Positions 1 through 6,228 of a stretch of DNA of 8,477 bases are shown here, piece after piece. The notes beneath the pieces are model-generated. The model searched no databases and had not been told where the DNA came from. It saw only the letters and a program-made list of their open reading frames with translations. The DNA comes from Chromatiales bacterium. GTDB taxonomy: Bacteria; Pseudomonadota; Gammaproteobacteria; SZUA-152. Position 1 is the stretch's first letter, and each line of letters begins with the position of its first letter. The stretch covers positions 1-8,477 of the forward strand of contig JALTPW010000773.1 in NCBI GenBank assembly GCA_026999335.1. The letters run 5' to 3'. Position numbers and translations under genes: made by a program.

Positions 1-127
1 GTCATTCCGGCCTGTTTTTAGCCGGAATCCAGAGATTGCCGTCCCGGGATCCGGTTTTCACCGGAGCGATTCATCCAGAGCGCTCAAAGTTTTCTACACT
101 CTGGATTCCCGCCTGCGCGGGAATGAC
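1..127. repeat. dRS3-like palindromic interspersed repeat (MITE-like)
   Basis: The element is built of nested hairpins. Its left arm is ATTCCGGC (4-11) pairing with GCCGGAAT (21-28). Its right arm is ATTCCCGC (105-112) pairing with GCGGGAAT (117-124), which fits the ATTCCC-N8-GGGAAT pattern of the neisserial dRS3 repeat. The two arms are also inverted copies of each other: GTCATTCC at 1-8 mirrors GGAATGAC at 120-127, and GGAATCCAGAG at 24-34 mirrors CTCTGGATTCC at 99-109. A third small hairpin, CCGGT/ACCGG, lies at 51-64. It begins at the window edge, so it may extend further. No transposase is visible. Repeats of this look are common between genes in proteobacteria; membership of one named family is inferred from the pattern only. 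Confidence 0.75.
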
Positions 128-149
128 GGTATTCAGCACCCTTCAATAC

Positions 150-163
150 CCCGCTTTCGCGGG
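150..163 (-). terminator. GAAA-loop hairpin downstream of ureC, possible 3' end structure
   Basis: Read in the direction of ureC transcription, this is CCCGC-GAAA-GCGGG, a 5-bp GC stem closed by a stable GNRA-type tetraloop. A competing pairing exists between ACCCCG (148-153) and CGGGGT (180-185). No T-tract follows on the ureC strand; the T-rich stretch lies on the other side, so it would suit a plus-strand transcript better. It may be a weak terminator or an mRNA 3'-end protecting structure, or just part of the repeat cluster. Confidence 0.3.
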
Positions 164-199
164 ACGAAATAGCTTGCTACGGGGTTGTTTATTACAGTT

Positions 200-251
200 T
201 TCTAAAACAATGTTCTAACATAAAGTTCTAAAATAAAGTTCTAAAACAAAA
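200..251. repeat. four tandem 13-bp units overlapping the ureC 3' end
   Basis: Four consecutive 13-base units all start with TTCTAA: 200-212, 213-225, 226-238 and 239-251. The two middle units end in ATAAAG and the outer two carry AAAACAA. On the ureC strand each unit reads roughly CTTTATTTTAGAA, so each contains a TAG. The innermost unit (239-251) overlaps the ureC stop codon (241-243) and the preceding codons, which suggests that the array grew by slippage or duplication from the gene end outwards. The unit is not a multiple of three, so the TAGs fall in successive frames. Confidence 0.8.
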
Positions 252-1944
252 AATAACGTTGCGCCATGGGTAATACCGTGGCGGGTTCACAGGTCAACAG
301 CTCACCGTCGGCACGTACCTCATAGGTCTGTGAATCGACCTCGATATGTGGTGTGTAGCGGTTATGAATCAAGTCCTGTTTTTTGACGTTCCGGCAGTTT
401 TTCACCACCCCCACTTTTTTTTGTAATCCCAATTGTTCAACAATGCCCTCGGACATGGCCGCAGCGGAAACAAAATTCATACTGGTTGAGGCCAAGGCCT
501 TACCGAAACTGCCGAACATAGGACGGGAGTGCACCGGCTGCGGTGTGGGAATCGAGGCATTGGCATCCCCCATCAGCGCATGGGCTATCATTCCTCCCTT
601 GATAATCAGCGTGGGCTTGATGCCGAAAAAGGCCGGTGACCACAGTACCAGGTCGGCCAGCTTGCCCACTTCCACCGAACCGACCTCATGGGCGATACCG
701 TGGGTAATGGCCGGGTTGATGGTGTATTTTGCAATATATCGTTTCACCCGGTTATTGTCGTTGTCAGTGCTGTCGCCCTGCAGTGCGCCACGCTGCACCT
801 TCATCTTGTGCGCGGTTTGCCAGGTGCGGGTAATAACTTCGCCGACCCGGCCCATGGCCTGTGAATCGGAAGAAATCATCGAAAATGCGCCCAGGTCATG
901 CAGGATGTCTTCGGCGGCGATGGTTTCGCGGCGAATACGGGATTCGGCAAAGGCCACGTCTTCGGCGATACCGGCATCCAGGTGATGGCACACCATCAGC
1001 ATATCCAGATGTTCATCAATGGTGTTGACGGTATAAGGCCGCGTCGGATTGGTGGAGGAGGGCAGTACATTGTCGAGCCCACAGGCACGGATGATGTCCG
1101 GCGCATGACCACCTCCGGCGCCTTCCGTGTGATAGGTGTGAATGGTGCGGCCTGCAAAGGCGGCAATGGTGTCTTCCACAAAACCGGACTCGTTCAGAGT
1201 ATCGGTATGAATCGCTACTTGCACATCGAAGGCTTCTGCAACGTTCAGACAATTGTGAATGGCCGCCGGTGTGGTGCCCCAGTCTTCATGCAACTTGAGT
1301 CCCATGGCGCCGGCGGCGATCTGTTCGTGCAAGGCATCGGGCAGACTGGCATTGCCCTTGCCCATAAAACCCAGATTCATGGGAAAAGCCTCGGCGGCTT
1401 CCAGCATACGGTGGATATTCCATGGCCCCGGTGTGCAGGTGGTGGCATTAGTGCCGGTGGATGGACCGGTGCCGCCACCGAGCATGGTGGTGATGCCCGA
1501 GGCCAGCGCTTCTTCTATCTGTTGCGGGCAGATAAAATGAATGTGGGCGTCGATGCCCCCGGCGGTGATAATCTTGCCTTCACCACCAATCACATCCGTG
1601 CCGGGGCCGATAACAATATCCACATTGTCCTGCACATCGGGGTTGCCGGCCTTGCCGATGGCGGCGATACGGCCATTTTTAATACCGATGTCGGCCTTGA
1701 CGATGCCCCAGTGATCGATAATCAGCGCATTGGTGATGACCAGATCGGCCACCTCGGCAGAGACGGCCTGTGATTGTCCCATGCCATCACGAATGACCTT
1801 GCCGCCACCGAATTTGACTTCATCGCCATAGGTGGTGAAGTCTTTTTCCACTTCTATCCACAGTTCGGTATCCGCCAGGCGCAATTTATCGCCCGTGGTG
1901 GGGCCAAACATTTCCGCGTAGGCCTGCCGGCTCATGGTCGCCAT
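241..1944 (-). CDS. ureC: urease alpha subunit UreC (catalytic)
   Basis: This is the catalytic subunit of nickel urease (urea + H2O to ammonia and carbamate), acting in the cytoplasm with UreA and UreB. The 567-residue length is that of the Klebsiella aerogenes enzyme, and the key residues fall at the same numbers. Nickel ligands are H134, H136, H246, H272 and D360. K217, in GLKLHED, is the lysine that becomes carbamylated and bridges the two nickels. H219, C319, H320 (mobile flap, MVCHH) and R336 are the substrate and catalytic residues. The N-terminus has the family signature MFGPTTGDK and the C-terminus the typical RYFLF. The ATG shares one base with the ureB stop (TAATG), and GGAGGA lies 9 bases upstream. 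A second ATG three codons in is less well placed. All active-site residues are intact, so an active enzyme is expected if nickel is delivered. Confidence 0.98.
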   Translation of the reverse strand: MATMSRQAYAEMFGPTTGDKLRLADTELWIEVEKDFTTYGDEVKFGGGKVIRDGMGQSQAVSAEVADLVITNALIIDHWGIVKADIGIKNGRIAAIGKAGNPDVQDNVDIVIGPGTDVIGGEGKIITAGGIDAHIHFICPQQIEEALASGITTMLGGGTGPSTGTNATTCTPGPWNIHRMLEAAEAFPMNLGFMGKGNASLPDALHEQIAAGAMGLKLHEDWGTTPAAIHNCLNVAEAFDVQVAIHTDTLNESGFVEDTIAAFAGRTIHTYHTEGAGGGHAPDIIRACGLDNVLPSSTNPTRPYTVNTIDEHLDMLMVCHHLDAGIAEDVAFAESRIRRETIAAEDILHDLGAFSMISSDSQAMGRVGEVITRTWQTAHKMKVQRGALQGDSTDNDNNRVKRYIAKYTINPAITHGIAHEVGSVEVGKLADLVLWSPAFFGIKPTLIIKGGMIAHALMGDANASIPTPQPVHSRPMFGSFGKALASTSMNFVSAAAMSEGIVEQLGLQKKVGVVKNCRNVKKQDLIHNRYTPHIEVDSQTYEVRADGELLTCEPATVLPMAQRYFLF

Positions 1945-2273
1945 TATTGTTGTTCCTCCGCCGAATTATTCAATGCGCCCATGACCTTGCCCTGAAAGCC
2001 GTACACAATACCTTTGCCGGCAAAGGCCACCAATTCAACGCTGCGATGTTGCCCCGGCTCAAAACGCACTGCCGTGCCGGCGGGGATATTGAGCCGGTAG
2101 CCACGGGTTTTTTCACGCTCGAATTTCAAGGCCATGTTGGACTCGTAAAAGTGATAATGTGAACCAATTTGAATAGGTCGGTCACCGCTATTGGCGACGT
2201 CGATACGCAAGGTTGCGCGTCCTGAGTTGATCTCGATATCGCCTGCGCGGATCTTCATTTCACCCGGAATCAT
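1944..2273 (-). CDS. ureB: urease beta subunit UreB
   Basis: Small structural subunit of the three-subunit bacterial urease; it packs with UreA and UreC in the (ABC)3 assembly and has no catalytic residues of its own. I chose the ATG at 2273, giving 109 residues starting MIPGE, the usual UreB start. It has GGAG 6 bases upstream. The reading frame also opens at an ATG at 2297 (8 extra residues, MVQKLEQA), which overlaps the ureA stop as TGATG but has no ribosome binding site. Family motifs are GDRPIQIGSHYHF in the first half, then RFEPG and a glycine-rich stretch ending GFQGKVMG. The gene ends in a TAATG overlap with ureC, so translation is probably coupled. Confidence 0.95.
   Translation of the reverse strand: MIPGEMKIRAGDIEINSGRATLRIDVANSGDRPIQIGSHYHFYESNMALKFEREKTRGYRLNIPAGTAVRFEPGQHRSVELVAFAGKGIVYGFQGKVMGALNNSAEEQQ
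1954..1959 (-). promoter_or_regulatory. ureC ribosome binding site
   Basis: GGAGGA on the minus strand, 9 bases before the ATG at 1944. It lies inside the ureB coding end and supports the first of two nearby in-frame ATGs as the ureC start. Confidence 0.75.
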
Positions 2274-2279
2274 CGCTTG

Positions 2280-2283
2280 CTCC
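2280..2283 (-). promoter_or_regulatory. ureB ribosome binding site (decides the start)
   Basis: GGAG, followed by a 6-base spacer to the ATG at 2273. The alternative upstream ATG at 2297 has nothing comparable, only ureA coding sequence without a purine-rich block. Confidence 0.7.
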
Positions 2284-2296
2284 AATTTTTGTACCA

Positions 2297-2599
2297 TCAG
2301 CTAATCGGTTGATGAACGGTGACCAGTTTGGTGCCATCGGGAAAGGTGGCCTCGACCTGCACCTCATCAATCATCTCTGCGATGCCATCCATGACCTGCT
2401 CCACGCTGAGTATCCGGCGGCTTTCGTTCATCAGTTCGGCCACCGTTTTGCCATCACGGGCACCTTCCATAATGGCGGCGCTGATATAGGCCATGGCCTC
2501 GGGATAGTTGAGTTTGACGCCGCGTGCCAGTCGGCGTTCAGCCAGCAATGCAGCGGTAAACAGTAGCAGTTTGTCTTTTTCGCGCGGGGCTAAGTCCAT
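2297..2599 (-). CDS. ureA: urease gamma subunit UreA
   Basis: The smallest structural subunit of urease, 100 residues, matching the family length. It begins with the typical segment MDLAPREKDKLLLF, followed by AALLAERRLARGVKLNYPEA, and ends with FPDGTKLVTVHQP, all recognisable UreA blocks. It forms the trimer core together with UreB and UreC and has no catalytic residues. The start at 2599 gives the conventional N-terminus; a weak AGG lies 7 bases upstream. It is the first structural gene after ureD, separated by 124 bases that hold a palindromic repeat, so it is the only urease gene here not tightly coupled to its upstream neighbour. Whether it has its own promoter cannot be settled from the sequence; I saw no convincing -35/-10 pair. 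Confidence 0.96.
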   Translation of the reverse strand: MDLAPREKDKLLLFTAALLAERRLARGVKLNYPEAMAYISAAIMEGARDGKTVAELMNESRRILSVEQVMDGIAEMIDEVQVEATFPDGTKLVTVHQPIS

Positions 2600-2659
2600 G
2601 AGTTCGCCTATTTTAGAAGAAGAGTAACGTTCATGCCTTCAAACCATTTTGATTTCTGG

Positions 2660-2728
2660 CGTAGGGTGGGCATTGCCCACCATTCATGCCTGGCCAGCGT
2701 CTAATTGATAGACAGCGTCCACCCTACG
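2660..2728. repeat. GTAGGGTGGGC-type palindromic repeat between ureD and ureA
   Basis: The outer arms are CGTAGGGTGG (2660-2669) and CCACCCTACG (2719-2728), a perfect 10-bp inverted repeat. Nested inside are GGTGGGC-ATT-GCCCACC (2665-2681) and GTCTA/TAGAC (2699-2713), each a small hairpin. The element therefore folds into alternative cruciform-like structures. Similar GTAGGGTGGGC sequences are common interspersed repeats in proteobacterial and cyanobacterial genomes. It runs into the 3' end of ureD: the ureD TAG (2724-2726) lies inside the right arm. It could terminate, stabilise or process the mRNA between ureD and ureABC, but no T-tract follows it on the minus strand. Confidence 0.8.
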
Positions 2729-3596
2729 TTGCCCATATTCGTGGCAGTACCGCTGATCGGTCAAGCAGTTTTGGGCGTAATATGCGCCAAATTTCAATGA
2801 GTTTCCGTTTCAAGCTTTCACTGTTGTTTCCCAAGCCACGAACCACCAGCAGGCCATCGATAAGTGTGACTCCCAGCCGTGTTGACGCGCCATTTTTTGG
2901 CAGATATTCACGTACTGTCTCAAGATGATCTTCGTTACAGGGAAAGGCCAACAGAGTCGCCTGTATGGGGTGATCACGCAGGCCTGCTGCCGCGGACAGG
3001 GTTTTCCGGTCGAGCACGCGCTGGTTTTCCACCAGTAACAATGTCTGATTATGATAAAACGACAGCCGGGAATCAAAGGCGCCGTGTTCAAATCGCTCAT
3101 GACTGGCGGGACGCCCCAGGCAACTGACATCCCAGCCGATGAAGACGGCATCATCTTCCAGTTCGATGCGGGTGCGGACGCGCAAGCGAGCGCCGGCAAA
3201 GAGAATGTTTTCCTGTGGCAGCCATTCGAGACTGGCGCCGGCCTTGACGCAAAAGGTCTGTTGCAGAGACGCCCATTCACCGGCGCTCAAGTAAAATTTA
3301 CCGGAGCCGGGGGTGGTACACAGCACCTGGGCCTTGTCGGTGACCTCCAGCGTAATCTGTAGTTGATCGCCGCCGACCACGCCACCGGGTGGATGAAGAA
3401 TATAGATATGTGCGAGGTTTCCCTCGGGATAAAAGGGGCGTTGCACACGTAACGGACCAATGTGCCGGCTGTGTTTTATTTGTGTGCGTGAAATGGGGGT
3501 GTGCGAATTGTTTTGTGCAAAACCCAGCGCCAGTTGTGCCTGCCAGCCACCGGAAGCTGTCGTATTTTTCTCCTGTAGCAAAGACGCCGGATTCAT
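2724..3596 (-). CDS. ureD: urease accessory protein UreD (UreH)
   Basis: Cytoplasmic chaperone for urease maturation. In the known pathway UreD binds the UreABC apoenzyme and recruits UreF and UreG so that nickel can be inserted. The protein is 290 residues, normal for the family. Recognisable blocks are HIGPLRVQRPFYPEG (45-59), HPPGGVVGGDQL (68-79), TTPGSGKFY (94-102) and the standard C-terminal PRIWAT (285-290). The ATG overlaps the urtE stop as ATGA, coupling it to the transporter operon. The first 35 residues are poorly conserved linker-like sequence, common in UreD. The stop codon is supplied by the palindromic repeat at 2660-2728, yet the protein end looks complete. UreF and UreG, its partners, are not in the window. 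Confidence 0.96.
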   Translation of the reverse strand: MNPASLLQEKNTTASGGWQAQLALGFAQNNSHTPISRTQIKHSRHIGPLRVQRPFYPEGNLAHIYILHPPGGVVGGDQLQITLEVTDKAQVLCTTPGSGKFYLSAGEWASLQQTFCVKAGASLEWLPQENILFAGARLRVRTRIELEDDAVFIGWDVSCLGRPASHERFEHGAFDSRLSFYHNQTLLLVENQRVLDRKTLSAAAGLRDHPIQATLLAFPCNEDHLETVREYLPKNGASTRLGVTLIDGLLVVRGLGNNSESLKRKLIEIWRILRPKLLDRSAVLPRIWAT

Positions 3597-4288
3597 ACGG
3601 TCAAATATTCCTTGATCAGCTCTTTGGAGAGTTTGTCCACCTGGCCCTTGGCGACCGGGCGTCCACGGTCGAGGATACAGAATTTATCGGCCACCTTTTT
3701 TACAAAGGGTAATTTTTGTTCCACCAACAAAACCGTCATACCCATTTCGCGGTTAAGCTTACCGATGATATCGCCAATTTCCGCTACGATATTGGGTTGG
3801 ATGCCCTCTGTCGGTTCATCCAGAATCAGTAATTTAGGATCAATGACCAAGGCGCGTCCCACCGCCAGCTGCTGTTGCTGGCCGCCGGACAGGTCGCCAC
3901 CGCGGCGTTGATGCATTTCTTTTAGTACCGGAAACAGTTCATAGATGAATTCCGGTATCTTGCGTGCACGGTCGGGGCGGGCCGGTAGGCCAATTTGCAG
4001 ATTTTCCTCCACGCTCAGCATGGGGAAAATCTGCCGGCCCTGCGGCACATAACCAATGCCGTGTCTTGCCCGCTGTTCCATAGGCAGGGAGTGTAAGGCC
4101 ATGTCTCGATAACGGATCTCACCGGACGCAATCGGCAGGGCACCCATGATGCAATTGAGTAAAGTGGTTTTACCAACACCATTGCGACCCATCAGACAAG
4201 TGCACTCGCCTTCGCTGACATCAAGCTCAATATCCCACAGGGTGTGGCTTTGGCCGTAAAACTGGTTGAGGCCACGGATTGTTAACAT
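3593..4288 (-). CDS. urtE: urea ABC transporter ATP-binding protein UrtE
   Basis: One of the two ATPases that power urea import, LivF-like, cytoplasmic and bound to UrtB/UrtC. In 231 residues it shows Walker A GRNGVGKTT (34-42), Q-loop Q83, ABC signature LSGGQ (133-137) and Walker B LLILDEP (153-159). The switch position is Q191 (LLVEQ) rather than histidine, which is normal for the LivF/UrtE branch. The segment GYVPQGRQIFPMLSVEENL is typical of UrtE. The ATG at 4288 follows the urtD stop by 21 bases and has only a weak ribosome binding site. Its TGA overlaps the ureD ATG (ATGA). Assignment to urea rather than branched-chain amino acids rests on the UrtA and urease neighbours and on protein similarity as I recognise it. 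Confidence 0.94.
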   Translation of the reverse strand: MLTIRGLNQFYGQSHTLWDIELDVSEGECTCLMGRNGVGKTTLLNCIMGALPIASGEIRYRDMALHSLPMEQRARHGIGYVPQGRQIFPMLSVEENLQIGLPARPDRARKIPEFIYELFPVLKEMHQRRGGDLSGGQQQQLAVGRALVIDPKLLILDEPTEGIQPNIVAEIGDIIGKLNREMGMTVLLVEQKLPFVKKVADKFCILDRGRPVAKGQVDKLSKELIKEYLTV

Positions 4289-4309
4289 GTAATTTTTTTG
4301 CTCATTGGT

Positions 4310-5140
4310 TTATTCACCGAGATAGACTTCGATTACCCGTGGATCTGACTGTACTTCGGCCATGCTGCCCTCCGCCAGCACACTCCCCTGGTGCAATACC
4401 GTGACCTTGCGTGCAATGGAGCGCACAAAATCCATGTCGTGCTCCACCACGATGACCGTGTGTTTGCCGGCCAGTGAAGTAAGCAGCTCTGCAGTACGTT
4501 CCATTTCCTGATGTGTCATGCCTGCTACTGGTTCGTCCACCAGCAGCAAGGCCGGTTTTTGCATCAACAGCATGCCGATCTCCAGCCATTGTTTTTGACC
4601 GTGAGAGAGTTTTCCGGCCGGATCAGCCGCTAACGCATTGAGGCCGATAATGGTCAGTACTTCATCGATCAATTCACGCTGTTCCGTGTTGAGTCTTGCC
4701 ACCAGCAGTGGCCAGACCCGTTTGTCCTGTGACATGGCCAGTTCGAGGTTTTGGGACACTGTGAGATTTTCAAACACCGTGGGTTTTTGGAATTTTCGTC
4801 CGATGCCTGCCTCGGCAATCTCCGGTTCGTCCATTTCCAGGAGATTCAGGCGTTGACCGAACCAGGCCTGGCCCGTGTCCGGGCGGGTTTTTCCGGTGAT
4901 GATATCCATCATGGTGGATTTTCCCGCGCCATTGGGGCCGATGATACAGCGCAACTCGCCGGTTTCGATATACAGATTGAGATTGTTGATGGCCTTGAAA
5001 CCATCGAAACTTTTATTGAGACCTTCAAGATATAAAATAATATTGTGACTGACATCAAGCTCCGGCGGCATGGCCTTTATCAGAAAATCAAAGACCCGGT
5101 CGCGACGTGAAAACTCGCGCAAGATCTGCATGGCTTTCAT
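4310..5140 (-). CDS. urtD: urea ABC transporter ATP-binding protein UrtD
   Basis: Second ATPase of the urea importer, LivG-like. I chose the ATG at 5140, giving 276 residues (MKAMQILREF...). It overlaps the urtC stop as ATGA and has GGAGAG 7 bases upstream. The open frame extends 31 codons further to 5233, but that part lies wholly inside urtC and is unlikely to be translated. Motifs are Walker A GPNGAGKST (68-76), Q-loop Q118 in GRKFQKPTVFENL, signature LSHGQ (178-182, with H in place of the usual G), Walker B LLLVDEP (198-204) and switch H234. The LSHGQKQWLEIGMLL stretch is characteristic of UrtD. About 33 residues precede the ABC fold proper, which is common in proteobacterial UrtD. Confidence 0.95.
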   Translation of the reverse strand: MKAMQILREFSRRDRVFDFLIKAMPPELDVSHNIILYLEGLNKSFDGFKAINNLNLYIETGELRCIIGPNGAGKSTMMDIITGKTRPDTGQAWFGQRLNLLEMDEPEIAEAGIGRKFQKPTVFENLTVSQNLELAMSQDKRVWPLLVARLNTEQRELIDEVLTIIGLNALAADPAGKLSHGQKQWLEIGMLLMQKPALLLVDEPVAGMTHQEMERTAELLTSLAGKHTVIVVEHDMDFVRSIARKVTVLHQGSVLAEGSMAEVQSDPRVIEVYLGE

Positions 5141-6225
5141 GCTTTTTCTCTCCACATGTTGCGCAGCCCGACAATGCCCTTGGGCAGGTATAGGGTGACC
5201 AGTATGAACAGGGCGCCCAGTGCATACAACCACATTTCGGGTAATGCAGCGGTAAAGTAGGTCTTGGAATAGTTCACCAGCATGGCGCCGATGATTGCGC
5301 CATAGAGCGTGCCACGACCACCAATGGCGACCCAGATCAGTAGCTCAATGGAATTCAGAGGAGAAAATTCACCGGGATTGATGATGCCGACCTGTGGCAC
5401 ATACAGTGCACCGGCAACACCTGCCATGATGGCAGAAAAAACAAAAACCCATAATTTGATGTTCTCGACCCGGTAACCGCAGAAACGGCTGCGGCTTTCG
5501 GCATCCCGAATAGCGACACTGGCTAATCCCAGGCGTGAGCTGACGATGATCCGGCTCAACACATAACCGATGGCCAGAGCCGCCGCCGAGGCCAGGAACA
5601 GGGCAATGCGGGTGCTGTCCGCGCGCAGATCAAAACCTAGAATATCTTTAAAATCCGTCAGGCCGTTGTTGCCGCCAAAACCCATTTCATTGCGGAAAAA
5701 GGCCAGCATCAGCGCATAGGTCATGGCCTGGGTGATGATGGACAGATACACGCCGGTGACCCGGGAGCGGAACGTCAGATAACCAAACACATAGGCAAGT
5801 ATGCCGGGCACCACCATGACCATCAATGCAGCGAACCAGAACTGGTCGAAGCCGAACCAAAACCATGGCAACTCCTGCCAGTTGAGAAAAACCATAAAAT
5901 CCGGTAGCACGGGATCACCATAAACACCGCGTTCACCGATTTGGCGCATCAGGTACATACCCATAGCGTAGCCACCCAGGGCGAAAAAGGCCGCATGACC
6001 CAGGGTGAGAATGCCGAGATAACCCCACACCAGATCGGCGGCCAGTGCCAACAGGGCATAGGTCAGATATTTACCGAGCAGGGTAACGGTGTACGTGGAC
6101 AGGTGAAAGATGCTGCTTTCCGCTACCAGCAGATTCAACACCGGTACGACAATGCTCACGACCAACAGGATAGCGAGCAGCCAGACGCCAGGTCGGTCAT
6201 TTTTAAAAATATTCATCAACAACAT
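5137..6225 (-). CDS. urtC: urea ABC transporter permease UrtC
   Basis: Inner-membrane permease of the urea importer, LivM-like, forming the channel with UrtB. The 362-residue protein is very hydrophobic, with helices apparent at about 14-33, 45-70, 72-92, 130-152, 157-177, 205-229, 257-276, 292-318 and 331-347. Family landmarks are GYLGILTLGHAAFFALGGYAMG (68-89) and the cytoplasmic coupling loop ASVAIRDAESRSRFCGY (235-251), which contacts the ATPases. IGGRGTLYGAIIGA (301-314) is also typical. The extended region between helices at about 95-125, rich in Trp and Phe, is usual for UrtC. The start is well supported: GGAGGA lies 7 bases before the ATG, which follows the urtB stop by 3 bases. An ATG three codons in is less well placed. 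Confidence 0.95.
   Translation of the reverse strand: MLLMNIFKNDRPGVWLLAILLVVSIVVPVLNLLVAESSIFHLSTYTVTLLGKYLTYALLALAADLVWGYLGILTLGHAAFFALGGYAMGMYLMRQIGERGVYGDPVLPDFMVFLNWQELPWFWFGFDQFWFAALMVMVVPGILAYVFGYLTFRSRVTGVYLSIITQAMTYALMLAFFRNEMGFGGNNGLTDFKDILGFDLRADSTRIALFLASAAALAIGYVLSRIIVSSRLGLASVAIRDAESRSRFCGYRVENIKLWVFVFSAIMAGVAGALYVPQVGIINPGEFSPLNSIELLIWVAIGGRGTLYGAIIGAMLVNYSKTYFTAALPEMWLYALGALFILVTLYLPKGIVGLRNMWREKA
5148..5153 (-). promoter_or_regulatory. urtD ribosome binding site (decides the start)
   Basis: GGAGAG on the minus strand with a 7-base spacer to the ATG at 5140, inside the last codons of urtC. Together with the ATGA overlap it fixes the urtD start well downstream of the longest open frame. 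Confidence 0.75.
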
Positions 6226-6228
6226 GAA

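Noticed and set aside
36..218. Plus-strand 60-residue open frame containing WIPACAGMT
   Set aside because: The peptide is the translation of the dRS3-like palindromic repeat, a well-known source of spurious small proteins. There is no ribosome binding site or conserved protein.
898..1773. Plus-strand 291-residue open frame antisense to ureC
   Set aside because: It lies entirely opposite the strongly conserved ureC frame and reads as low-complexity Gly/His/Asp sequence typical of a shadow frame.
2608..2634. Tiny minus-strand frame MNVTLLLK just before ureA, as a possible leader peptide
   Set aside because: Eight codons with no properly spaced ribosome binding site and no regulatory residue pattern; such frames are expected by chance.
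4310..5140. UrtD signature LSHGQ instead of LSGGQ and UrtE switch residue Q instead of H, as signs of an inactive ATPase
   Set aside because: Both are usual in the LivG/LivF-type families, so they do not indicate loss of function.
5141..5233. 31-residue N-terminal extension of UrtD
   Set aside because: It overlaps urtC coding sequence completely, while the ATG at 5140 has a good ribosome binding site and the ATGA overlap.
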